Below are positions 24,281 through 31,122 of a stretch of DNA of 64,000 nucleotides, in pieces. Within the stretch, counting starts at the first letter, position 1, and the number at the start of each line of letters is the position of its first letter. Origin of the DNA: Caulobacter segnis (lineage in GTDB: Bacteria > Pseudomonadota > Alphaproteobacteria > Caulobacterales > Caulobacteraceae); the NCBI RefSeq assembly GCF_003243465.1, contig NZ_QFQZ01000012.1:1-64000 (forward strand). Reading direction: 5' to 3'. Below the pieces are notes generated by a model. That model had not been told where the DNA came from and ran no database searches. It saw only the letters and a program-made list of their open reading frames with translations. Position numbers and translations under genes: made by a program.

Positions 24281-24717
24281 TCCCTGCTGACGTCTCGTCC
24301 CTCGCCATTCGGGCCGCCCTCGGCCTGTTCTTCGCCTCCTCGGGCTACCACAAGCTGTTCGTCCCCGAGGTCTCCGCCAAGGTCGACGGGCTGTTCGCCC
24401 GCCTGGGTGTCCCGCCCGTCCAGCGTCGCCTCGTGAAGTGGGGCGAGTTCCTGGGCGGCCTGGGCCTCCTGGCTGGCGTCCTGACGCAGCCCGCTGCGCT
24501 AGGCCTGCTCATCATCACGGTCGGCGCGATCTGCCTCGACTGCTGGCAGGACGTGGTCGCCAAGCGCCCGCGCGACGCCTTCGACTGGATCGCTAAGGCG
24601 ATCTACCTGCCCGAGACGCTGCTCTGCCTGCTGCTGCTCGTGCTGCTGATCCAAGGCCCCGGCCTCCTGGCTGGCTCGGCCCTCCTCACCCGCCTCTTCG
24701 GCATCCCGCTGATCTAG
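24277..24717 (+). CDS. DoxX-like four-helix membrane protein
   Basis: A 146-residue protein whose ATG overlaps the previous stop. Four hydrophobic segments lie at about 8-26, 58-74, 74-90 and 112-140. SLAIRAALGLFFASSGYHKLF, then RRLVKWGEFLGGLGLLAGVL, follows the DoxX/SURF4-like pattern (first helix with xGxxKL, second starting xGxxEllgG). In bacteria DoxX-like proteins are linked to redox processes. In a phage early region a role at the host membrane, such as superinfection exclusion, is possible but unproven. Confidence 0.65.
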   Translation: MIPADVSSLAIRAALGLFFASSGYHKLFVPEVSAKVDGLFARLGVPPVQRRLVKWGEFLGGLGLLAGVLTQPAALGLLIITVGAICLDCWQDVVAKRPRDAFDWIAKAIYLPETLLCLLLLVLLIQGPGLLAGSALLTRLFGIPLI

Positions 24718-24734
24718 CCCCGGAGCAACCGCCC

Positions 24735-24992
24735 TTGTACGTCATCGAGAACGTCACCCAGTACCTGCGTCACGTCCGCACCTGTCTGGATCGCGACCAC
24801 CGTCGCAAGACCAGCAAGGTGCTGTTCGCCTACTCGGCGACCGGCCTGTTCGCTGTCGACCTGATCACGGTCACGCTGCTGCCGCCCTCGCTGCCGGTCG
24901 TGGGCCTGCTCCATGTCCTGCACACCCCGATGTCCGCCTGGGCGGGCTTCCTCGGGATGCTCGTGGTGTTCTGCGAGGAGCCCCGCAAGTGA
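24735..24992 (+). CDS. Small two-TM phage membrane protein (85 aa)
   Basis: A TTG start after CGGAGCAACC. Residues 1-28 are basic and soluble (YLRHVRTCLDRDHRRKTSK); hydrophobic segments lie at about 30-50 and 54-80. No family recognised. It follows the DoxX-like gene by 17 nt and its stop overlaps the next GTG, so the three membrane proteins 24277-25093 look like one unit. Confidence 0.6.
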   Translation: MYVIENVTQYLRHVRTCLDRDHRRKTSKVLFAYSATGLFAVDLITVTLLPPSLPVVGLLHVLHTPMSAWAGFLGMLVVFCEEPRK

Positions 24993-25093
24993 GCCTCGCC
25001 GCCCTCGTCCACCTGATCCTGGCGCTGCTGATGGCGGCCCCAGGCATCGTCGAGTTCGCCTGGATCTGCCTGGCTTGGACCTCTCGGGGCTGA
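24989..25093 (+). CDS. 34-residue single-TM phage peptide
   Basis: A GTG overlapping the previous stop (GTGA) opens a 34-codon frame made of one hydrophobic helix (LAALVHLILALLMAAPGIVE) and ending WTSRG. It has the size of tiny phage membrane peptides. It could be chance, but the coupling and the hydrophobicity support it. Confidence 0.45.
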   Translation: MSLAALVHLILALLMAAPGIVEFAWICLAWTSRG

Positions 25094-25138
25094 GACCCCG
25101 CCTTCTTTCAGCGTCGGCGGCTCAGGCCGCCGCGCCTT

Positions 25139-25154
25139 CCCCAACTCAGAACGG
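25139..25154 (+). promoter_or_regulatory. CCCCAACTCAGAACGG motif before the last early gene
   Basis: Copy of the recurring motif, identical from CCAACTCAGAACGGA to the copy at 20362 about 4.8 kb away, placed 11 nt before the ATG at 25166. Confidence 0.6.
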
Positions 25155-25165
25155 ACAACCACCTG

Positions 25166-25300
25166 ATGTTCGAAGTCTACGTCAACGGCCGGCGCACCGG
25201 CATGACCTACTCCAAGTACCGGCAGGCCGCCGCTGTGGCCGCGGATTTCGGGGCTCTGTTCCCCGGAGATCACTTCTACGTGGAGGAGTTCGGCCGCTGA
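25166..25300 (+). CDS. Small phage protein (44 aa)
   Basis: A 44-residue frame begins FEVYVNGRRTGMTYSKYRQA and ends HFYVEEFGR, a compact strand-helix-strand pattern that reads like a genuine protein. It follows a motif copy and precedes a small intrinsic terminator. No family recognised. Confidence 0.55.
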   Translation: MFEVYVNGRRTGMTYSKYRQAAAVAADFGALFPGDHFYVEEFGR

Positions 25301-25346
25301 AGTGTTAACGACTACGACCGTTCCTGACGTAGAACGAAAATAGAAC

Positions 25347-25363
25347 AACCCAGAGGGTTTTTT
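25347..25363 (+). terminator. Small intrinsic terminator after the early gene run
   Basis: AACCC-AGA-GGGTT stem-loop followed by TTTT (six T in all with the stem end). It is 46 nt after the stop of the last early gene and would separate early transcription from the regulator-integrase unit. Confidence 0.6.
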
Positions 25364-25417
25364 GGGGTTAGGGGCGTTGAAGTTTTCTTCACCATCCTAG
25401 GACGATTAAGTTCTTGC

Positions 25418-25438
25418 CGACACGCCCACCGGGTGTCG
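25418..25438. promoter_or_regulatory. Inverted repeat upstream of the MarR-like gene, possible operator
   Basis: CGACAC on the left and GTGTCG on the right surround a CG-rich centre (GCCCACCGG). MarR-type regulators bind palindromes of this size in their own promoters. The link to the downstream gene is inference. Confidence 0.35.
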
Positions 25439-25608
25439 TGCGGGGGCAACAATAGCGTCTCAACCTGAGAGCTTGACCAACATCACCACCAACTCAAGGC
25501 GATCAGCGTCTTGACACGGAGTCCACCGTCAGTTGGTTTACTGGCGATGGATCTCCGTGCGCGTTACAACCTTTACGGAGCATCCCTTGCGATCCCAGGA
25601 GCAACAAC

Positions 25609-26004
25609 ATGACCGGATCAACTTCGCAGCCGAGGCTGCAGCCGCATTCCGCGAACGAATTAGAGCGTTTCGCGACACTATTGGTGGGGGTGACGTCAAT
25701 CACTCCGCCGAGAACCTCTGCACGCCAGATCCTGGCGTTCTGTATGGTGGCGATGCACCACATTCGCAACCAGTCGATCACTATGGCTGATCTTGTCCAG
25801 ATGGGCGGCGACGACGAACGGGGCTCCCCGTTACTTGGTCGCTCCCTGGAGCGGACGTTCGGCCTATTCCTAGAACCCTCCAAGGTCCACCCGGATGCGT
25901 TGAGCTGGGTTGGACAGGAGGTCGACCCGGATGACCGCCGACGCAAGTACCTGAAGCTCTCGAAGCTTGGGGAGACGGCGGTCGCCAAAATCCTTGGAGA
26001 CTGA
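25609..26004 (+). CDS. MarR-like winged-helix regulator
   Basis: A 131-residue protein, ATG preceded by CCAGGAGCAACAAC. It contains a helical N-terminus, ARQILAFCMVAMHHIRNQSI as helix 1 and 2 of a winged helix, TMADLVQMGGDDERGSPLLGRSLERTF as the recognition region, and a wing EVDPDDRRRKYLKLSKLGET, the classical MarR wing pattern (DxxDxRxxxLxLTxxG). It ends 2 nt before the integrase gene, so both are co-transcribed. No CI- or Cro-like repressor is visible in the window; this is the best candidate lysogeny regulator or excision control protein. Confidence 0.7.
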   Translation: MTGSTSQPRLQPHSANELERFATLLVGVTSITPPRTSARQILAFCMVAMHHIRNQSITMADLVQMGGDDERGSPLLGRSLERTFGLFLEPSKVHPDALSWVGQEVDPDDRRRKYLKLSKLGETAVAKILGD

Positions 26005-26006
26005 CC

Positions 26007-27083
26007 ATGAACATTTCCATGCGCCAGAAGCCCAGCGGCATCTGGATCGTCGACTACGACGGTGAGGACGGGAAGCGTAAGCGCATCTCGACCGGCACCA
26101 GAGACAAGGCCCAGGCCTCCAAGCTGGCCCGCGAGATCGTCCTCGGGAAGATCGCACCGCCGGCCGCGCACCCCTCCCAAACGCAGACCCGCGCCAAGGA
26201 AGGCGGTCCCACGCTGACCGACCTCTGGGACACGATGCTCAAGGACGAGTGGTCGCCCAGCCGGACGAAGTCTCAGCGCACCCTGATGTCCAACATCAAG
26301 ATCCTGACCCCGCTTATCGGGGGCAAGCTGGTGAAGGACGTCGGCGACCAAGACCTCGTTGACCTGAAGGCCGCTCTGGAGGCCAAGGGGTACGCCCCAG
26401 CCACCGTGAAGCGGAAGCTGGACATGGTCGGTAGGTCTCTGACAGCCGCCGTCCGCCGTAGGATCATCGACGAACGCCCGCACATGCCGGTGGTCGTCGT
26501 GAAGAACGAGAAGGACCGCATCGTGTCTCCCGAGGAGGAGGCTCTGATCTTCGACGCCATCGACGCCCGCGCCCAGCGTGAGCCGATGCGCCAGTGGAAG
26601 CGGTTCCGCGCCCTGGTCCGCTGGCTCATCGACGGCGGCTTCCGTCTGTCCGAGCCGCTCCAGGCGAAGCCGGACTGGATCGTCGAGGTGAAGGGTAAGC
26701 CGGTCCTGGCTCTCCCGCCGGAGGCCTGTAAGTCCGGCAAGGCTCGCCCGGTGCCGCTCACGAAGGCCATCATGGACACCGTCCCCTACCTGAAGGCGAC
26801 CATGACGGACGACCGGCTGTTCCCCATGACCCCCGCCACGGCGTGGTATATGTGGGACACCATCCGCGAGGACATCCGCCTCAGCGGTAAGGGCAACATC
26901 GACGACGTGAACCTGCACACCTTCCGGCACACCTGCCTGACCCGCCTCATTCAGGGCGGCATGGCGATCCACTGGGTGAGCAAGTGGGCAGGCCACGCGA
27001 ACACGATCATCACCGAGCAGCGCTACCTGCGGACCAACGCAGGCGATCTCTTGGACGCCTTCGAGACTCAATTATCCGACTGA
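26007..27083 (+). CDS. int: Tyrosine-type phage integrase
   Basis: A 358-residue site-specific recombinase. Residues 1-50 form the arm-binding domain (MRQKPSGIWIVDYDGEDGKR), residues 70-160 the SAM-like core-binding domain, and 175-358 the catalytic domain. Active-site residues are visible: Arg213 (GGFRLSE), His304-x-x-Arg307 (LHTFRHT), His330 (GHANT) and Tyr340 (QRYLR); the catalytic Lys should be in the KSGKARPVPL hairpin (about 245). It is the last gene before tRNA-Ser, the usual position next to the attachment site. Confidence 0.95.
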   Translation: MNISMRQKPSGIWIVDYDGEDGKRKRISTGTRDKAQASKLAREIVLGKIAPPAAHPSQTQTRAKEGGPTLTDLWDTMLKDEWSPSRTKSQRTLMSNIKILTPLIGGKLVKDVGDQDLVDLKAALEAKGYAPATVKRKLDMVGRSLTAAVRRRIIDERPHMPVVVVKNEKDRIVSPEEEALIFDAIDARAQREPMRQWKRFRALVRWLIDGGFRLSEPLQAKPDWIVEVKGKPVLALPPEACKSGKARPVPLTKAIMDTVPYLKATMTDDRLFPMTPATAWYMWDTIREDIRLSGKGNIDDVNLHTFRHTCLTRLIQGGMAIHWVSKWAGHANTIITEQRYLRTNAGDLLDAFETQLSD

Positions 27084-27094
27084 TGACGGATACT

Positions 27095-27129
27095 GTGTTA
27101 TCAGGGTGTCCAACTGAGTGCGTGTTATC
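27095..27129 (+). repeat. Direct repeats GTGTTATC, candidate integrase arm sites
   Basis: The 8-bp word GTGTTATC occurs at 27095-27102 and 27122-27129, 27 bp apart, between the integrase stop and the tRNA gene; TTATCCGAC at about 27072 resembles it. Paired short direct repeats at this place are typical arm-type integrase binding sites. Confidence 0.5.
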
Positions 27130-27185
27130 TGCGCCAAACGAGCGCACCCCGGCGCAGCTAACTCGTTGATTTTACTAGGGGGAAA

Positions 27186-27225
27186 TGGCGGAGACGGAGG
27201 GATTCGAACCCTCGATACCCTTTTG
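27186..27225. other. Inferred attR at the 3' end of tRNA-Ser
   Basis: The tRNA lies on the minus strand, so its 3' end (T arm, acceptor stem, CCA) faces the integrase gene. Phage integrases of this kind recombine within the 3' part of tRNA genes and restore it with phage DNA. The exact core cannot be set without the second copy, which must lie left of the window. Confidence 0.5.
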
Positions 27226-27276
27226 AGGTATGCCGCTTTAGCAAAGCGGTGCCTTCAGCCTCTCGGCCACGTCTCC
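27186..27276 (-). tRNA. tRNA-Ser (anticodon GCT)
   Basis: A class II tRNA of 88 nt plus an encoded CCA. Acceptor stem GGAGACG/CGTCTCC with G73 and CCA (27186-27188 on the plus strand as TGG). D arm GTGGCCGAGAGGCTGAAGGC; anticodon stem CCGCTT-TGCTAA-AGCGG with GCT at 27240-27242; long variable arm CATACC...GGGTATC; T arm GAGGGTTCGAATCCCTC. It reads serine AGC/AGU codons. It marks the right border of the prophage. Confidence 0.97.
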
Positions 27277-27378
27277 TCCTGAGAGGGAGCGGTTCGATAG
27301 CCTGTTCGGTGCGACATGACAACGGCGTCGATGGCAAAAATATACGCGTTAACGTGACGCTTAGGAGGCCACGCTAGG

Positions 27379-28926
27379 TTGAACGTCGTTTTACCAGCCC
27401 CAAGCCGCGTGCAGCCCTTGTCAGAGCCCAGTTCATCGCCGCCGCCCGGCTTGACGTTCACCGCCGAGGGCGCTGGATCCTCGTACGGCCGCAAGGGTCC
27501 CGAGAACATTACTGGGCTGAAGCGACGAGGACCGCTGCGGCCGGGTCGCCTTGTGCCCTCCCGCGCCCGAATGAGCGCCAGCGTCCTGGCCCAAGCCTCC
27601 AGGCTCCTTGACCTGATCTGCGCGGCCGCTGTCGCCGCGGGCCTGGCCTTGCTCGGCCACCCGCTGGTCGGGGTGCTGTGGGCTTGCTCGCTGCTGATCG
27701 CCATTCGCATCCTGGGCGGCTATGCGTTTCCCCGTCAGGAAAGCCTAAAACGCCATCTGACGGTGGTGGGGCGCGCGCTGGCCCTCGCGCTGGCGGCCGC
27801 CCTGATCGCAGCGCTGCCTTGGCGACAGACCGATGGGCGGAGCCTGTTCATTCTGCTGGGCGCGGGCGCCGTGATCGCCTTGCTTCACGCGGCGTGGTGG
27901 ACAGCCATCGCCCGAGGCCGCCGGCTGGGCCGTCTGACGCCGAACATCGTTCTGATCGGCGCGACGCCGAACGCCGAACGCCTGATCCAGGCCGCGCTCA
28001 GAACAGGACAAGTCAACATTCTCGGACTGTTCGACGACCGCCTCGAACGTGCGCCGGAAAACATTCTGGGCGTACCGCTTCTCGGTGACACGGGCGCGCT
28101 GCTGGCGCACCGGATCGCCCCCTATGTCGACCGCGTGGTGATCGCCATCGATCCCAAGGCCGATACGCGCGTGGCCCAGTTGACCGACCGCCTGGGCGTG
28201 CTGCCGAACCCTCTGAGCCTGTTCATCGACGACGATGATCCGGCGGCCATCGACGCCGCGCTCGCACGGATCGCCGCCGACGCGGAGCACCCGCCATCGG
28301 GATCGAGCAAGGCGTCCAGGCGCCGGGCCCTGGCGAAGCGCCTTCAGGATCTGACCTTCGCGAGCCTGGGCCTCGTCCTGACGGCCCCGACCATGCTGGC
28401 CATCGCCTTGGCGGTTAAGCTCGACAGCCCTGGTCCGATCTTCTTCCGCCAGCGCCGTCACGGCTTCAACAACGAGGAAATTTTGGTCTGGAAGTTCCGC
28501 TCGATGCGCCACGAACTGGCTGACGCCAACGCGGCGCGCCAGATCCGCGCGAACGACGATCGGGTCACCCGGGTCGGAAGGTTCATCCGCAAGACCAGTC
28601 TCGACGAACTGCCCCAACTCTTCAACGTCTTGCGCGGCGAGATGTCCATGGTCGGGCCCCGCCCCCACGCCATCGGCATGAAGACCGCCGGCGTCGAGTC
28701 GGCGCAGTTGGTGGCGCAGTACGCTCACCGACACCGCATGAAACCCGGCATGACCGGCTGGGCGGCCATCAACGGCTCGCGCGGTCCGGTCGACACGGTC
28801 GAATGCGTCCGGCGGCGCGTCGCCCTGGACGTCGAATACATCGAGCGTCAGTCGTTCTGGCTGGACCTGTATATCATCCTGATGACCGTGCCGTGCCTGA
28901 TCGGAGACCGGTCAGCGGTCCGATAG
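27379..28926 (+). CDS. Polyprenyl-phosphate sugar phosphotransferase (HfsE/PssY/PssZ type)
   Basis: A 515-residue membrane enzyme that starts exopolysaccharide repeat-unit synthesis by moving a sugar-1-phosphate to undecaprenyl phosphate. Four or five hydrophobic segments lie between residues 70 and 180, then a CoA-binding-like soluble domain (IVLIGATPNAERLIQAALRT), then the bacterial sugar transferase domain from about 318 (DLTFASLGLVLTAP, SPGPIFFRQRRHG, VWKFRSM, DELPQLFNVLRGEMSMVGPR, KPGMTGWAAINGSRG). TTG at 27379 follows TAGGAGGCC; ATG at 27571 would remove a disordered 64-residue leader. Caulobacter has several redundant paralogues, used for holdfast, so no symbol is given. Confidence 0.9.
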   Translation: MNVVLPAPSRVQPLSEPSSSPPPGLTFTAEGAGSSYGRKGPENITGLKRRGPLRPGRLVPSRARMSASVLAQASRLLDLICAAAVAAGLALLGHPLVGVLWACSLLIAIRILGGYAFPRQESLKRHLTVVGRALALALAAALIAALPWRQTDGRSLFILLGAGAVIALLHAAWWTAIARGRRLGRLTPNIVLIGATPNAERLIQAALRTGQVNILGLFDDRLERAPENILGVPLLGDTGALLAHRIAPYVDRVVIAIDPKADTRVAQLTDRLGVLPNPLSLFIDDDDPAAIDAALARIAADAEHPPSGSSKASRRRALAKRLQDLTFASLGLVLTAPTMLAIALAVKLDSPGPIFFRQRRHGFNNEEILVWKFRSMRHELADANAARQIRANDDRVTRVGRFIRKTSLDELPQLFNVLRGEMSMVGPRPHAIGMKTAGVESAQLVAQYAHRHRMKPGMTGWAAINGSRGPVDTVECVRRRVALDVEYIERQSFWLDLYIILMTVPCLIGDRSAVR

Positions 28927-29100
28927 ACGCGCGCCGCATCGTCGCGCCTGGCTTCGACGGCGCCCGCGCCATCCAGGTTTGTGGGGCTTGTGAGAGTTGT
29001 GGGCGGCTTGGCCGCCGGCGCATGCGTCTCGCCGCACGACGGCGAACACAGAGGGGCGCGGCCGTGTCGTCGTACGCCGCGTCAGTCATGTAGCAGCAGC

Positions 29101-29160
29101 CGCCTCGCGTAGCACATCGCGCGAGGCGCGCGGGCGGTCCGGACAGCCCTCTGTCCGGAC
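29101..29160. terminator. Two adjacent hairpins between convergent genes
   Basis: CGCCTCGCG/CGCGAGGCG (29101-29129) and GTCCGGACAG/CTGTCCGGAC with a CCCT loop (29137-29160) are both near-perfect. They lie between the ends of the sugar transferase and the Sel1-like gene, which face each other, so bidirectional termination is the likely role, despite the lack of long T-tracts. Confidence 0.6.
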
Positions 29161-29182
29161 AAGCTCCGGAATCAGGACGGTG

Positions 29183-29461
29183 TCAGCCGTGGGCCAGCCA
29201 TTCGCGCGCCTGGCGCTGAGCCTCGGCGACTTCGTCGCTGGCCATCTCCTGGGCCAGCTCCTTGCGATAGAGCTTGGCCTCGACCGAGCCTCGCATGGCC
29301 GCCAGATTGAACAGCATGTGCGCGGACACATAGTCCAGCGGCGCGCCGCCCTGGCCGGTGGAGTACAGCAGGCCCATGCGGAAAAGTTCGTCGCCGGTGG
29401 ACTCGGCGTTGGGCAGCGGCAGCGTAGCGACGACGGCCGGTGGTTCGTTCATCAACATCAT
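29183..29461 (-). CDS. Sel1-repeat-like small protein
   Basis: A 92-residue protein. The segment FRMGLLYSTGQGGAPLDYVSAHMLFNLAAMRGSVEAK follows the Sel1/TPR-like pattern (LGxxYxxGxG, DYxxAxxxFxxAAxxGxxxA), about two units, then a charged helix ending AREWLAHG. AAAGGAGATGAGCC upstream fixes the ATG at 29461; an alternative upstream frame lacks this. Sel1 proteins mediate protein contacts, often in signalling or envelope stress. No signal peptide. Confidence 0.75.
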   Translation of the reverse strand: MMLMNEPPAVVATLPLPNAESTGDELFRMGLLYSTGQGGAPLDYVSAHMLFNLAAMRGSVEAKLYRKELAQEMASDEVAEAQRQAREWLAHG

Positions 29462-29543
29462 GGCTCATCTCCTTTCTTAGGCTCACCACGGCGTTCTGCC
29501 GGATCAGAGCACGTTCGAAGGAAAGTCCCGTGCGACTGAACAT

Positions 29544-29997
29544 AGGGTTAATCAGACGGACATCATGAATGCGGCGAAATGTATCCTCGACTCTTCGCGC
29601 GATTACTGGATGTAAAGCTGTGTCTATAGAGCCTTAACAGGCGTTCGCCGGCGTGAGGGCCTATTGCCCCTCTTCATCCGCCTGTGCTTAGGGTTGAAGG
29701 GTTTTCAGCCGCAGCTCAGCGTCAGGCCTTAAGCATTTCTGCACATCCTCACGCGCGCCGGGCCTTGGCGGACGGTCCCCAGTTTGGGGAGTTCATCCGG
29801 TATTAGCCCTCTCCGCCCCCGAAAGCCGGCCCAGGCCCGGCGATGACGGATCGCCTCCGAGGACCTCAACGGGCTGGAAGCCCGCCCCTGCCTGTCACCG
29901 CCATTCAGGCGCGGTTCAGTCGCGAGCACAGATCATGCGTTCAAAGGTCGAGGGAATCTCTCGGCGGCTTAGGCCGCCGTCCTTAGGAGAAGACGAC
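29544..29997. other. Intergenic region before the RcnB-like gene
   Basis: No gene is supported. It begins with lower-GC DNA (about 29550-29650), suitable for promoters of both flanking divergent genes, and turns GC-rich after 29750. An inverted repeat GGCGGC/GCCGCC (about 29963-29978) lies just before the AGGAGA binding site of the next gene and could form a leader hairpin. Confidence 0.4.
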
Positions 29998-30483
29998 ATG
30001 AAACGTCTGCTGCTCACCATCGCCGCCGTCGCCTCGGTGGCCGGCCCGATGAGCCTGTCGGCGACGGAGGCCAGCGCACAGGATCGCGGCCGCTGGGATC
30101 ATCGGGACCGCGACTGGGATCGTGATCGCGGCCACCACGACAATGGCCGCCACAACGGCTGGGATCGCCGCGACCGCTGGGACCGGGGCGACCGCTGGGA
30201 TCACGGCCGCCACAATGGCTACTACTACAACAGCCGCTGGCACTACGGCCCGCCACCCGCCGCCTACTACGGTCGTCCCGGGTATCGTCCGGGCTATGAG
30301 GCCTGGCGACGGGGCGCCTACCTGCCGTCCTACTATCGCGGCGGAGGTTATGTCGTGAACGACTACTATCGCTACCACCTGCGGCCGCCGCCCCGCGGCT
30401 ATTATTGGTACCGCACCGGCAATGACTACGTGCTCGCGGCCATCGCCACGGGCCTGATCTTCGAGGTCATCGCCAACCGCTAG
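29998..30483 (+). CDS. RcnB-family periplasmic protein
   Basis: A 161-residue secreted protein: signal peptide KRLLLTIAAVASVAGPMSLS with cleavage likely after ASA (about 27), a long Asp/Arg/His/Trp-rich low-complexity tract (WDHRDRDWDRDRGHHDNGR), Tyr/Pro-rich middle, and the family C-terminus GYYWYRTGNDYVLAAIATGL. RcnB in E. coli tunes nickel and cobalt export; the His/Asp tract may bind metal. The start is the ATG after TTAGGAGAAGACGAC; a longer frame upstream lacks a signal peptide. Confidence 0.85.
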   Translation: MKRLLLTIAAVASVAGPMSLSATEASAQDRGRWDHRDRDWDRDRGHHDNGRHNGWDRRDRWDRGDRWDHGRHNGYYYNSRWHYGPPPAAYYGRPGYRPGYEAWRRGAYLPSYYRGGGYVVNDYYRYHLRPPPRGYYWYRTGNDYVLAAIATGLIFEVIANR

Positions 30484-30673
30484 ACCTGCCGGGTCCTGCA
30501 CGGCTCGGACGGCGTCCTGGGCTATGCCTGGGACGCCGCTTTGCCGCCATGCTCGCCGCAACCCTGTCGCGCATGCGGCGCAAAGGCCCGATTACGAAGT
30601 CATTTCGACCGCATTGGCGGCCCAGCGTGAACGGTGCGTCACAACCCGACGCCGCCGCAACAGGTCCGAGACC

Positions 30674-31045
30674 ATGAAGACCCCGCGTATCACCACCGCC
30701 GCCGTCGCCCTGGCCGCCGTCGCCTTCGCCGGCTCGGCCATGGCCCAAACCACCCTGCCCCAAACTTCGCCGGCCAGCCCGCCGCCGACGACCAGCACCG
30801 CCCCGACCAGCGACTCGACGAGTTCCACGGGCGCGACGACCCAGACCTCGCCCGAGACCGCCGCTCCGGCCGACAGCGCCGGCACGCCGACCTCGGCGAC
30901 CGCGCCGACGGCCGCCGACGGCTCGGCGATGACGGGCGAGAAGCCCGCCAAGAAGAGCAAGAAGCACAAGGACCACCGCGGCGATGCGGCGACGCCGTCC
31001 TCGACCGATCCGAGCGCGCCGGCCGGCCCGACCACGCCGCAATAA
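30674..31045 (+). CDS. Small secreted Pro/Thr/Ala-rich protein
   Basis: A 123-residue protein with a clear signal peptide (ITTAAVALAAVAFAGSAMAQ, cleavage after AMA near 24) followed by Pro/Ser/Thr/Ala low complexity, a Lys/His cluster KPAKKSKKHKDHRGD (about 92-106) and a Pro-rich end. Such proteins are common and unassigned in Caulobacter. The start is set by the signal peptide. It is followed by a hairpin shared with gatB. Function unknown. Confidence 0.7.
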   Translation: MKTPRITTAAVALAAVAFAGSAMAQTTLPQTSPASPPPTTSTAPTSDSTSSTGATTQTSPETAAPADSAGTPTSATAPTAADGSAMTGEKPAKKSKKHKDHRGDAATPSSTDPSAPAGPTTPQ

Positions 31046-31070
31046 GAAAAGCATTCGCATCAACGAAGAA

Positions 31071-31096
31071 GGGCCCGCGGTTTCCACCGCGGGCCC
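31071..31096. terminator. Hairpin between secreted protein gene and gatB
   Basis: A perfect 10-bp stem GGGCCCGCGG/CCGCGGGCCC with a 6-nt loop lies between two convergent genes. The flanks are GAAGAA and TCGTC, so the T-tract is weak on both sides, but the position favours a bidirectional terminator. Confidence 0.7.
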
Positions 31097-31122
31097 TCGT
31101 CATGTTCGGCGATCCGTCGCGC

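Larger units (their letters stand above)
25301..25608. other. Intergenic control region before the regulator-integrase genes
   Basis: A lower-GC stretch. It contains a small intrinsic terminator (25347-25363), an inverted repeat CGACAC/GTGTCG (25418-25438), the word CCAACTCAAGGCGATC near 25489, and a consensus -35 hexamer TTGACA at 25511-25516 without a clear -10 at 16-18 bp. CCAGGAGCAACAAC supplies the ribosome binding site for the next gene. Lysogeny control signals are expected here. Confidence 0.5.

Noticed and set aside
29750..29850. A segment whose minus strand contains GGGCTAATACCGGATGAAC, like a stretch of 16S rRNA
   Set aside because: Only about 17-19 bases match; the flanks do not follow 16S rRNA, so it is taken as chance.
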